NCBI RefSeq assembly: GCF_035998295.1
Contig: NZ_DASYHS010000259.1
Span: 1-15,010 of the forward strand
Length of the DNA: 15,010 nucleotides
Origin: DASYHS01 sp035998295
GTDB taxonomy: Bacteria; Pseudomonadota; Alphaproteobacteria; Azospirillales; Azospirillaceae
Direction: 5' to 3'
The notes under the pieces are model-generated. The model worked only from the letters and a program-made list of their open reading frames with translations, was not told where the DNA came from and ran no database searches. The position numbers and the translations under genes are program-made. This document shows, one piece after another, positions 1 to 7,378 of the stretch (position 1 is the stretch's first letter; each line of letters opens with the position of its first letter).

Positions 1-633
1 TACCTGCATTCGCGCCTGCTCGAGCGCGCGGCGAAGATGAACGACGACCACGGCGCGGGCTCGCTGACGGCGCTGCCGGTCATCGAGACGCAGGCCGGCG
101 ACGTCTCCGCCTACATCCCGACCAACGTGATCTCGATCACGGACGGGCAGATCTTCCTGGAGACCGGCCTGTTCTACAAGGGCATCCGCCCGGCCATCAA
201 CGTCGGCCTGTCGGTGTCGCGCGTCGGCTCGGCCGCCCAGATCAAGGCGATGAAGCAGGTCGCGGGCACCATCAAGCTCGAGCTCGCCCAGTACCGCGAG
301 ATGGCGGCCTTCGCCCAGTTCGCCTCGGACCTCGACGCCGCGACCCAGCGGCTGCTGAACCGCGGCGCCCGCCTGACCGAGCTGCTGAAGCAGCCGCAGT
401 TCAGGCCGCTGCCGGTCGAGGAGCAGGTCGTCTCGATCTTCGCGGGCGTGCGCGGCTACCTCGACAAGGTCCGCATCGATGACGTGAACCGGTTCGAGGC
501 GGCCCTGCTCGACGAGGTCCGGACCAGGGGTGCCAACATCCTGGACGCCATCCGGACCGAGAAGGCGCTGAGCAAGGACACTGAGGAAAAGCTGGCGGGC
601 TTCATCGACAACTTCGCCAAGGTGTTCGTCTGA
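1..633 (+). CDS. atpA: F1F0 ATP synthase subunit alpha, C-terminal part (5' end outside window)
   Basis: The reading frame is open from base 1, beginning YLHSRLLERAAKM, and runs 210 residues to TGA at 631-633. It is the C-terminal part of the alpha subunit, the non-catalytic nucleotide-binding subunit of the F1 head. Recognisable family stretches are SLTALPVIETQAGDVSAYIP, TNVISITDGQIFLE and the arginine-finger region GLSVSRVGSAAQ (R62 of the visible part), followed by the helical C-terminal domain. The first internal ATG at base 37 is not the real start; the coding sequence continues upstream of the window. It is the first gene of an atpA-atpG-atpD-atpC cluster; an upstream atpH, usual in alphaproteobacteria, would lie outside. 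Its stop codon sits inside a strong hairpin (631-653). Identification is secure. Confidence 0.97.
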   Translation, partial: YLHSRLLERAAKMNDDHGAGSLTALPVIETQAGDVSAYIPTNVISITDGQIFLETGLFYKGIRPAINVGLSVSRVGSAAQIKAMKQVAGTIKLELAQYREMAAFAQFASDLDAATQRLLNRGARLTELLKQPQFRPLPVEEQVVSIFAGVRGYLDKVRIDDVNRFEAALLDEVRTRGANILDAIRTEKALSKDTEEKLAGFIDNFAKVFV

Positions 634-653
634 GCGGGGGTCTCCCCCGCTCA
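631..653 (+). promoter_or_regulatory. Perfect 10-bp hairpin overlapping the atpA stop codon
   Basis: TGAGCGGGGG (631-640) pairs perfectly with CCCCCGCTCA (644-653) around a 3-base TCT loop. The left arm begins with the atpA stop codon. No run of T follows (the next bases are CTCTGCCCG), and atpG begins 43 bases later, so a full intrinsic terminator is unlikely. An mRNA-stabilising, processing or partial-attenuation element between the alpha and gamma cistrons is my inference. Confidence 0.6.
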
Positions 654-695
654 CTCTGCCCGACAGGGCTCACGACGGCGAAATGAAGGCCCGGA

Positions 696-1586
696 ATGCC
701 AAGCCTCAAGGACCTCAAGAACCGGATCGCCAGCGTCAAGTCGACGCAGAAGATCACCGCCGCCATGAAGATGGTCGCCGCCTCGAAGCTGCGCCGTGCG
801 CAGGAGCAGGCGGAGGCCGGCCGCCCCTATGCCGAGCGCCTGGGGCGGATGCTGACCTCGCTGGCCGCCAACGTGCAGGGCACGGGGGAAGGCCCGAGGC
901 TGATGAGCGGCACCGGCAGCCAGGATACCCACCTGCTGGTCGTGATCACCGCCGATCGCGGCCTGTGCGGCGCGTTCAACAGCTCGGTCGTGCGCGAGGC
1001 GCGCCGCCAGATCCAGCGCCTCCAGGGCGAGGGCAGGACGGTCAAGGTCGTGACCGTCGGCCGCAAGGGGCGCGACCAGCTCCGCCGCACGTTCTCGGGA
1101 CTGATCGTGCACAGCTTCGAGGAGATCGGCCGCAGGCGGCTGAGCTTCGCCGAGGCGGACATGATCACGGCCAAGGTCCTGGAGATGTACGACGCGGGCG
1201 AGTTCGACGTCTGCTCGGTGGTCTTCAACCGGTTCAAGTCCGCGATGACGCAGATCGTGACGGTCCAGCAGCTGGTGCCGTTCGCGGTGCCCGAGGCGGC
1301 CGAGACGACCGACGCCGCGGCCGAGGCCAAGGCGCTGTACGAGTTCGAGCCCGACGAGGAGCAGATCCTGGCCGATCTGCTGCCGAAGAACCTGTCGATC
1401 CAGGTGTACCGGGCCCTGCTGGAGAGCGCGGCGAGCGAGCAGGGCGCCCGGATGACCGCCATGGACAACGCGACGCGCAACGCCGGCGACATGATCAACA
1501 AGCTGACGCTGACCTACAACCGTACCCGCCAGGCCGTCATCACCAAGGAGCTGATCGAGATCATCTCCGGTGCCGAGGCGGTGTGA
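696..1586 (+). CDS. atpG: F1F0 ATP synthase subunit gamma
   Basis: This 296-residue protein is the rotating central stalk of F1, which couples proton-driven c-ring rotation to catalysis in the alpha/beta hexamer. The N-terminal coiled-coil helix is typical (MPSLKDLKNRIASVKSTQKI then TAAMKMVAASKLRRAQ, residues 1-36). The central family signature TADRGLCGAFNSSV follows, and the conserved C-terminal helix contains NATRNAGDMINKLTLTYN and ITKELIEIISGAEA. The length is normal for the family. The start at 696 is supported by AAGG (686-689) six bases upstream and by the family N-terminus. An ATG at 683 is out of frame with it. The gene lies 62 bases after atpA and 46 before atpD, consistent with one operon. 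Confidence 0.98.
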   Translation: MPSLKDLKNRIASVKSTQKITAAMKMVAASKLRRAQEQAEAGRPYAERLGRMLTSLAANVQGTGEGPRLMSGTGSQDTHLLVVITADRGLCGAFNSSVVREARRQIQRLQGEGRTVKVVTVGRKGRDQLRRTFSGLIVHSFEEIGRRRLSFAEADMITAKVLEMYDAGEFDVCSVVFNRFKSAMTQIVTVQQLVPFAVPEAAETTDAAAEAKALYEFEPDEEQILADLLPKNLSIQVYRALLESAASEQGARMTAMDNATRNAGDMINKLTLTYNRTRQAVITKELIEIISGAEAV

Positions 1587-1632
1587 CGAAGGCCCAGTGT
1601 CGACAGACTTAGGTTCCGAGGGAGCGAACCCG

Positions 1633-3072
<1,440 letters not shown>

Positions 3073-3088
3073 CCTCCCGATCCCGCGT

Positions 3089-3120
3089 CCGGCTCTCTCT
3101 CCCCGCGCAGAGAGGGCCGG
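3089..3120 (+). promoter_or_regulatory. Intercistronic hairpin between atpD and atpC
   Basis: CCGGCTCTCTC (3089-3099) and GAGAGGGCCGG (3110-3120) form an 11-bp stem with one G-U wobble and a 10-base loop. It starts 16 bases after the atpD stop. No U-tract follows and atpC is co-directional 47 bases later. It may protect upstream mRNA or reduce read-through into the epsilon cistron, which is needed at one third the amount of beta; that role is inferred. Confidence 0.5.
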
Positions 3121-3167
3121 GCGGCCGGGCGGGTCCCCGTCCGACGTGCATGTGACAGGAAGCGAAC

Positions 3168-3584
3168 ATGGCCGACAAGGTCGAATTCGAGTTGGTCTCG
3201 CCGGAGAAGCTGCTGGTGTCCCAGGCGGTCGACATGGTCGTCGTGCCGGGCGGCGAGGGCCATTTCGGCGTGCTCCCCGGCCATGCGCCGATGATCACGA
3301 CCGTGCGGCCGGGCGTCATCGACATCTTCGAGGGCGACCAGGTCGTCGACCGCATCTTCGTCGCCGGCGGCTTCGCCGAGGTGACGGAGGAACGGTGCAC
3401 GGTGCTGGCCGAAGAGGCGGCGTCCGTCGCGTCGCTCGACCGCGCGGCGGTCGAGAAGCAGGTCCGCGACCTCGGGGAGGACGTGGCCGACGCCAAGTCC
3501 GATACCGAGCGGGCGGCGGCCGAGGCGCGCCTCGCCGTCGCGCAGGCCAAGCTGGAAGCGATCGGCGGCACCACCGCTCATTAA
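3168..3584 (+). CDS. atpC: F1F0 ATP synthase subunit epsilon
   Basis: This 138-residue epsilon subunit belongs to the F1 central stalk, contacts gamma and the c-ring, and can inhibit ATP hydrolysis. The N-terminal beta-sandwich is clear: KVEFELVSPEKLL, then DMVVVPGGEGHFGVLPGHAP (about 22-41), then IFVAGGFAEVTEERCTVLAEEA. An Ala/Glu-rich helical C-terminal arm follows (about 88-133). The start at 3168 has AGGAAG at about 8 bases spacing. It is the last recognisable gene of the atp cluster; beyond the stop there is only a weak hairpin before the next gene. Length and order fit alphaproteobacterial ATP synthase operons. Confidence 0.97.
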   Translation: MADKVEFELVSPEKLLVSQAVDMVVVPGGEGHFGVLPGHAPMITTVRPGVIDIFEGDQVVDRIFVAGGFAEVTEERCTVLAEEAASVASLDRAAVEKQVRDLGEDVADAKSDTERAAAEARLAVAQAKLEAIGGTTAH

Positions 3585-3607
3585 AGGGCCGGCCTGCGCC
3601 GGGGCTT
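3584..3607 (+). terminator. Weak hairpin after atpC (possible operon end)
   Basis: Just after the atpC stop, AAG (3584-3586) and CCGGC (3589-3593) can pair with GCCGG (3598-3602) and CTT (3605-3607). The loop is CTGC and there is an internal 2x2 mismatch of G residues. There is no U-tract, so this is a weak terminator candidate, not a clear one. Confidence 0.25.
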
Positions 3608-3634
3608 GGCAACGGGGAAGGTTTACCCCCAAAT
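3605..3634 (+). promoter_or_regulatory. Weak sigma-32-like promoter candidate before the diiron gene
   Basis: CTTGGCA (3605-3611), a 16-base spacer and CCCAAAT (3628-3634) resemble the E. coli sigma-32 pattern CTTGAAA / CCCATnT at 5/7 and 5 of 6 defined positions. The usually strong T of the -10 element is missing, and a sigma-70-like TTGACC (3634-3639) overlaps with no good -10 after it. This is listed only as a candidate for the 3698 gene. Confidence 0.2.
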
Positions 3635-3697
3635 TGACCTCCGGTGAGCGCGGGACCTTTCGCTTCCACCGAAGGAAAAGGCGGGGATACTTTCACG

Positions 3698-4519
3698 ATG
3701 GCTCGCAGACATTGGACTCTCGACGACCTGCCGTGGGACCGGCTCGACCCGTCCCAGGTCGATGACGGGCTCGTGGCCATCATCAAGGCCGCGGCGCTGG
3801 TCGAGTACAACGGCGACGACTACGCCACATATCTGTGCAACGTCTTCCACGACGACCCCGAGTTCCAGCAGGTGGCCCGCGACTGGGCCGTCGAGGAGAT
3901 CCAGCACGGGCAGGCGCTCGGCCGCTGGGCCGAGCTGGTCGACCCCTCCTGGAGCCTGGAACGGGCGTCGCGCCGCTTCTGCGACGCCTACGCGCTGGAC
4001 CTGTCCGCCGACCAGTCGGTCCGGGGTTCGCGCAGCGGCGAGCTGATCGCGCGCTGCATGGTCGAGACCGGGACCAGCTCCTACTATACGGCGCTCGGCG
4101 ACGCCTGCCGGGAGCCGGTGCTGAAGGAGATCTGCCGGCACGTCGCGGCGGACGAGCTGCGCCACTACAAGCTCTTCTACACCTATCTGAGACGCTACCT
4201 GGAGAAGGAGGAGCTCGGCCGGCTCAGCCGTCTGCGCATCGCGCTCAGCCGGATCATGGAGTCCGAGGACGACGAGCTCGCCCGCGCCTACTGGGCGGCG
4301 AACGCGGCCGAAGGCGAGGACTACGACCTCGCGCGCTTCTCGCGGGCCTATATGAGCCGCGCGTATTCCTACTACCGGCCGGGGCACGTCGACCGCGGCA
4401 TGGCGATGATCTTCAAGGCCGTTGGGCTGAAGCCGCAGACCCGGCTCTTCTCGGCCGCGTCCCGGATCGCGTGGTGGTTCATGGACCGCCGCCTCAAGGG
4501 CCTGGCCAAGGCCGCCTGA
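3698..4519 (+). CDS. Ferritin-like diiron-carboxylate protein, function unknown
   Basis: This 273-residue, mainly helical protein carries a full set of likely diiron ligands in the ferritin-like order. These are E36 (in LVEYNG), E67-x-x-H70 (EEIQH), E123 (MVETG) and E153-x-x-H156 (DELRH). This E, ExxH, E, ExxH pattern is that of diiron-carboxylate four-helix proteins such as rubrerythrin, acyl-ACP desaturase and AurF-type oxygenases. The substrate cannot be told from sequence, and I see no rubredoxin domain, signal peptide or clear membrane segment. The C-terminal third (about 185-273) is extra to the core bundle and ends in a basic tail. The ATG at 3698 is preferred, with a G-rich stretch (GCGGGG, 3681-3686) upstream; a GTG at 3644 would add 18 non-conserved-looking residues. 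The gene follows atpC by 113 bases and converges on rpoH. Confidence 0.8.
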   Translation: MARRHWTLDDLPWDRLDPSQVDDGLVAIIKAAALVEYNGDDYATYLCNVFHDDPEFQQVARDWAVEEIQHGQALGRWAELVDPSWSLERASRRFCDAYALDLSADQSVRGSRSGELIARCMVETGTSSYYTALGDACREPVLKEICRHVAADELRHYKLFYTYLRRYLEKEELGRLSRLRIALSRIMESEDDELARAYWAANAAEGEDYDLARFSRAYMSRAYSYYRPGHVDRGMAMIFKAVGLKPQTRLFSAASRIAWWFMDRRLKGLAKAA

Positions 4520-4535
4520 GGAGAGCCGAGGGGGC

Positions 4536-4557
4536 GACCGCCGCGGCGCGGCGGGTC
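4536..4557. terminator. Hairpin between convergent diiron gene and rpoH
   Basis: GACC-GCCGC (4536-4544) pairs with GCGGC-G-GGTC (4548-4557) with one bulged G and a 3-base loop. It lies in the 36-base gap between two convergent genes and reaches into the rpoH stop codon. It may act on both strands. There is no T-run on either side, so the call is tentative. Confidence 0.4.
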
Positions 4558-5443
4558 AGGCTTCCAGCAGCAGGTCGGTATGGTGCTCGGCCCGGCGCAG
4601 CATGCTCTCGCGCAGCTTCGTCAGGGCCCTGTGCTCGAGCTGGCGGACGCGTTCCTTGGAAACGCCGAGCGCGCGGCCGAGCCGCTCCAGCGTCGCTCCG
4701 TCGTCGCGCAGCCGGCGCTCGGCGATGATCGCGCGTTCCCGCGGGGTCAGCTCGCCGAGTGCTTCGGCGAGCCAGCGCGAGCGCGTCGCGCCGTCGCGCA
4801 TGCCGATCACGACGTCCTCGGGGCTCGGGCGGCCGTCGGCGAGGACGTCCTGCCATTCGCCCTCGCCGTCCTCGGACAGCGGCGCGTTCAGCGACTGGTC
4901 GGCCCCCGACAGGCGCAGCTCCATCGCCTGCACCTCGTTCTCGTCGACCGACAGGGTCTCGGCGATCTTCGCCCGCCCCTCCGGCGTCAGCACGCCGTTC
5001 AACTCCGCCCCTTCGATCCGGGCGCGCAGGCGCCGCAGGTTGAAGAACAGCGCCTTCTGGGCGGCCGTCGTCCCGGTCCGGACGATCGACCAGTTGCGCA
5101 GGATATAGTCCTGCATGGCCGACCGGATCCACCAGGCCGCATAGGTGGAGAAGCGCACGCCGCGCTCGGGCTCGAAGCGGGCCGCCGCCTGCATCAGCCC
5201 GACATTGCCCTCCTGGACGAGGTCGCCCATCGGCAGCCCGTAATTGCGCAGGCGCGTCGCGTTCGCGACGACGAGGCGGGTGTGGGAGCGCACGAGGTCG
5301 TGCAGCGCCCGCTCGTCTCCGCCCTCACGCCATCGGCAGGCGAGTTCGTGCTCGTGGTCGCGCGCGAGCATGGGCTCGCGCATCGAGGTCTCGATGAAGT
5401 TCCGGTTCGCTTTCTGCGTCTCGGGGTCGTCGATATGCGCCAT
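4556..5443 (-). CDS. rpoH: RNA polymerase sigma factor RpoH (sigma-32), RpoH2-type
   Basis: This 295-residue sigma-70-family factor directs RNA polymerase to heat-shock or stress promoters. Region 2 contains LPMGDLVQEGNVGLMQAAARF (split across 70-90) and FSTYAAWWIRSAMQDYILRN (98-117). The RpoH box, diagnostic of the sigma-32 group, is QKALFFNLRRLR (129-140). Region 4 is LTPRERAII and the helix-turn-helix TLERLGRALGVSKERVRQLE (251-270). The region-2/3 stretch NWSIVRTGT matches what I recall for alphaproteobacterial RpoH2 rather than RpoH1 (SWSLVKMGT). RpoH2 serves singlet-oxygen or general stress in Rhodobacter. The start MAHIDDPE at 5443 has AGGA at good spacing; an in-frame upstream ATG (MPRINPRQ...) lacks this. 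It is the last gene of a five-gene minus-strand run. Confidence 0.95.
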   Translation of the reverse strand: MAHIDDPETQKANRNFIETSMREPMLARDHEHELACRWREGGDERALHDLVRSHTRLVVANATRLRNYGLPMGDLVQEGNVGLMQAAARFEPERGVRFSTYAAWWIRSAMQDYILRNWSIVRTGTTAAQKALFFNLRRLRARIEGAELNGVLTPEGRAKIAETLSVDENEVQAMELRLSGADQSLNAPLSEDGEGEWQDVLADGRPSPEDVVIGMRDGATRSRWLAEALGELTPRERAIIAERRLRDDGATLERLGRALGVSKERVRQLEHRALTKLRESMLRRAEHHTDLLLEA

Positions 5444-5516
5444 CGTCCTGCCCTTCCCCTGCGCGGCTTGTCTCGGGTTGATACGAGGCATCGCGGGGAA
5501 TGGATCGGTGGCGGGC

Positions 5517-5539
5517 GAAAATTCGCGCGAAAAAGTTCC
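5517..5539 (-). promoter_or_regulatory. Possible ECF/sigma-E-type promoter for rpoH
   Basis: Upstream of rpoH, the minus strand reads GGAACTTTTT from 5539. GGAAC is the -35 core of sigma-E and EcfG-type promoters, which in alphaproteobacteria often drive rpoH2. The expected -10 is poor: CGCC stands at spacing 17 instead of CGTT. The A/T-rich character stands out in the GC-rich gap. Only the -35 half is persuasive. Confidence 0.25.
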
Positions 5540-5549
5540 GGCCCGGAGG

Positions 5550-6395
5550 TCAGGCCTCGATGATCTCCAGGATCTCGCCGGACGGGGCCAGGCAGGCGCA
5601 GGCGAGCCGGCCGCCGAAACCGCAGCCCGCGTCCAGGGTCGCGGCGTGGTCGGTGACCGCGATGCCGCCGCGCGCGGGATCGTAGCCCCGGACGACCCGG
5701 GCGAAGGTCTCGTAGGGGCCGGAGATGCGCTGGAAGCCCGGAGCGCCCCACCAGAAGGCGTCGCCCTGCGCCGCCAGCGGCCGGGCCGGGTCCAGGCCGG
5801 CATGGACGAGCAGCAGCCCGGTCGGCTCGCGCCCGCCTTCGCCGCCCTCGTTCCTGCCGGGAAGGCTCGTATAGGCGGCGCGTCGCAACGCGCTCGCCAG
5901 GTTCTCGTGGCCCGGCCGGTCGCGCATCGCCGCGCGCAGCGCGTTGGTCCAGCGGGTCAGCGCGACCGCGCCCTCGCGGGCCGCGCGCAGCCCGGCCTCG
6001 GCACTGCCGCCATAGGCGGCCAGCGTCGCGCCGACGCCCTGGTTGAGCATCCAGCCCAGGACCTCGGCCGGGTTGGGCGCGAACTGGAGCTGCAGCAGCT
6101 TCTGCCACATCTCCTCCTGCGCGCCGCGCAGATAGACGATGTCGTCGGCATCGAGGCCGGGAACGGCGAGCAGCGCGATGCGGAAGCCCAGCAGCTCGTC
6201 CAGCGTCTCGGTGACGGCGGGGCCGTGGCCGACGAGGTTGCCGAGATAGACGAGCCGGTCGCCGGCGACGAAGCGCTTGCCGACCTCGTCATGGATCGCC
6301 CCCAGCCGCCCGGCGTCGCCGTGGATGGCCCCCACGGCCCAGACGCGGCGGGGCTGCCGCAGATCGGCGAAGCGCTGGTTGTCGGAGGTCAGCAT
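5550..6395 (-). CDS. Calcineurin-like metallophosphoesterase homologue with degenerate active site
   Basis: This 281-residue protein keeps the outline of PPP-type phosphoesterases, but most metal-binding positions are changed. The usual GDxHG is GAIHG (22-26, Asp to Ala, His kept). LGDxxDRGP is LGNLVGHGP (51-59, Asp to Asn, Asp to Gly and Arg to His). RGNHE is RGAQE (90-94, Asn to Ala and His to Gln). The late GHT is RGYDP (236-240, His to Tyr). LLVHAGLDP (195-203) and the C-terminal DAGCGFGGRL (255-264) remain family-like. No stop or frame break is seen, so it is an intact gene, possibly a non-catalytic or altered-chemistry homologue. The conserved-looking middle (about 95-160, MWQKLLQLQF, QGVGATLAAYGG) is helical. 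The substrate is unknown. It lies between carD and rpoH, 106 bases from rpoH. Confidence 0.75.
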   Translation of the reverse strand: MLTSDNQRFADLRQPRRVWAVGAIHGDAGRLGAIHDEVGKRFVAGDRLVYLGNLVGHGPAVTETLDELLGFRIALLAVPGLDADDIVYLRGAQEEMWQKLLQLQFAPNPAEVLGWMLNQGVGATLAAYGGSAEAGLRAAREGAVALTRWTNALRAAMRDRPGHENLASALRRAAYTSLPGRNEGGEGGREPTGLLLVHAGLDPARPLAAQGDAFWWGAPGFQRISGPYETFARVVRGYDPARGGIAVTDHAATLDAGCGFGGRLACACLAPSGEILEIIEA

Positions 6396-6474
6396 GCGGG
6401 AATCGGTGCTCCGGCTCGACGAGAACCGGGCCGGAGTGTAAGCGCCGGCGGCGTTGCGCGGAAGAGAGAAACCG

Positions 6475-6509
6475 CAGGGGCGGCGCCCGGGGCGCCGGTT
6501 CCGCCCCTG
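6475..6509 (-). terminator. Terminator hairpin after carD
   Basis: CAGGGGC (6475-6481) pairs with GCCCCTG (6503-6509), enclosing a second stem GGCGCC (6482-6487) with GGCGCC (6491-6496), with GGTTCC bulged. On the minus strand the hairpin begins 10 bases after the carD stop and is followed by CGGTTTCTCTCTT, a loose pyrimidine/T-rich run. This is the best intrinsic-terminator candidate in the window. Confidence 0.6.
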
Positions 6510-6519
6510 GCCCGGCGTA

Positions 6520-7023
6520 TCAGGCGGCCGCCTTGGTCAGGACGGCTTCGAGCCTCTCGGTCGCCCTCAGCTCGTCGATCCGCTCGACGGCGGCGAGTTC
6601 GCGCGCGAGGCGCTCCAGCGCCGCCTGGTAGATCTGGCGCTCGCTGTAGGACTGGTCGGACTGCTCGGTGCCGCGATACAGGTCGCGCACCACCTCGGCG
6701 ATCGACACCGGGTCGCCGGAATTGATCTTCGCCTCGTATTCCTGGGCGCGGCGGCTCCACATCGTGCGGCGGATCTTGCTCTTGCCCGTGAGCGTCTCCA
6801 GCGCCTCCTTGATCCGGTCGCGGCTGCTGAGCCGGCGCAGGCCCGAGTTCCGGGCCTTGCCGACCGGAACCTTGAGCGTCATGCGCTCCTTCTCGAAGGT
6901 GATCGCGTAAAGGGTGACCTCCTGCCCGGCGATCGTATGCGTCTCGATCCCGGCGACGCGGCCGACGCCGTGTGCGGGGTAGACGACGAAGTCGCCGGCC
7001 GCAAAATCAAGCTTGCTCGTCAT
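6520..7023 (-). CDS. carD: CarD/CdnL family transcriptional regulator
   Basis: This 167-residue CarD-family protein binds the RNA polymerase beta subunit and stabilises open complexes, notably at ribosomal RNA and growth promoters. The N-terminal Tudor-like RNA-polymerase-interacting domain is clear: FAAGDFVVYPAHGVGRVAGI (7-26) and ITFEKERMTLKVPVGKA (41-57). The C-terminal helical DNA-binding domain (about 65-165) contains RTMWSRRAQEYEAKINSGD; W89 corresponds to the tryptophan that wedges into the promoter minor groove in mycobacterial CarD. The length is typical of alphaproteobacterial members. The start at 7023 is the family start, although no strong Shine-Dalgarno is visible. Upstream are an imperfect palindrome (7052-7075) and a possible sigma-70 promoter. 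Confidence 0.93.
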   Translation of the reverse strand: MTSKLDFAAGDFVVYPAHGVGRVAGIETHTIAGQEVTLYAITFEKERMTLKVPVGKARNSGLRRLSSRDRIKEALETLTGKSKIRRTMWSRRAQEYEAKINSGDPVSIAEVVRDLYRGTEQSDQSYSERQIYQAALERLARELAAVERIDELRATERLEAVLTKAAA

Positions 7024-7051
7024 TCCCAGTTGCTCTCACTTCACGCACGCC

Positions 7052-7075
7052 GGCCTTGACGGAAGCGTCACGGCC
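7052..7075 (-). repeat. Imperfect inverted repeat in the carD leader
   Basis: GGCCTTGACG (7052-7061) and CGTCACGGCC (7066-7075) match as inverted arms at 9 of 10 positions around a GAAG spacer. It ends 28 bases upstream of the carD start. It could be an operator or a leader hairpin. Confidence 0.4.
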
Positions 7076-7199
7076 AGAGGACAAGGTAGGACCCCGCAGC
7101 CGGTGCGCAATCTGCGGCCCGAACCGGCGGTAACGGCAGTCGGAGTCCTGGGCGTCAGGAAAACCGGCGCGTCTTCCGTCGCGCCGCAATGCCAACGAT

Positions 7200-7227
7200 C
7201 ATATAGGATATGACGGGTGGGTTACAA
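7200..7227 (-). promoter_or_regulatory. Possible sigma-70 promoter for carD
   Basis: On the minus strand, TTGTAA (7227-7222), a 16-base spacer and TATATG (7205-7200) resemble a housekeeping promoter, each box matching 4 of 6 positions. It lies about 180 bases before carD, leaving a long leader that contains the inverted repeat. Confidence 0.3.
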
Positions 7228-7346
7228 AGGGTTCGAGCGCGACCATTTCGCACCGCGGCATGAGTTGCCGGATGGCGGCCCTGCGGAATCTGCATGACCA
7301 TGCGGACGAACTGCACGAGCCGGAACGATTCGCCGGCGCGTCACGA

Positions 7347-7370
7347 CCCGGGCGCGCTGCCGCGCCCGGG
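7347..7370 (-). terminator. Perfect 10-bp hairpin after fdxA
   Basis: CCCGGGCGCG (7347-7356) pairs perfectly with CGCGCCCGGG (7361-7370) around a CTGC loop. It starts 8 bases past the fdxA stop on the minus strand. No U-run follows (TCGTGACG), so it may be a U-tract-less terminator or an mRNA 3'-end stabiliser. Confidence 0.5.
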
Positions 7371-7378
7371 CTTCGGGC

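Larger units (their letters stand above)
7024..7378. other. 355-bp gene-free region between carD and fdxA
   Basis: I find no convincing gene here. Short frames (such as one of 66 codons on the plus strand) have no support. The region holds a near-palindrome close to carD, a possible minus-strand promoter around 7200-7227, and the perfect hairpin following fdxA (7347-7370). The stretch 7195-7230 is distinctly more A/T-rich than its surroundings. The region probably serves as the carD promoter and leader plus the fdxA terminator. Confidence 0.6.

Noticed and set aside
1570..1632. Earlier start for atpD
   Set aside because: It would overlap the end of atpG, lacks family similarity, and the ATG at 1633 has a good ribosome-binding site.
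3644..3697. Upstream GTG start extending the diiron protein by 18 residues
   Set aside because: The extension has no structural character, and ATG 3698 gives a natural start with a purine-rich stretch upstream.
7013..7213. 66-codon plus-strand frame in the carD-fdxA gap
   Set aside because: There is no ribosome-binding site or motif, and it overlaps the carD start and leader; regulatory DNA is a better reading.
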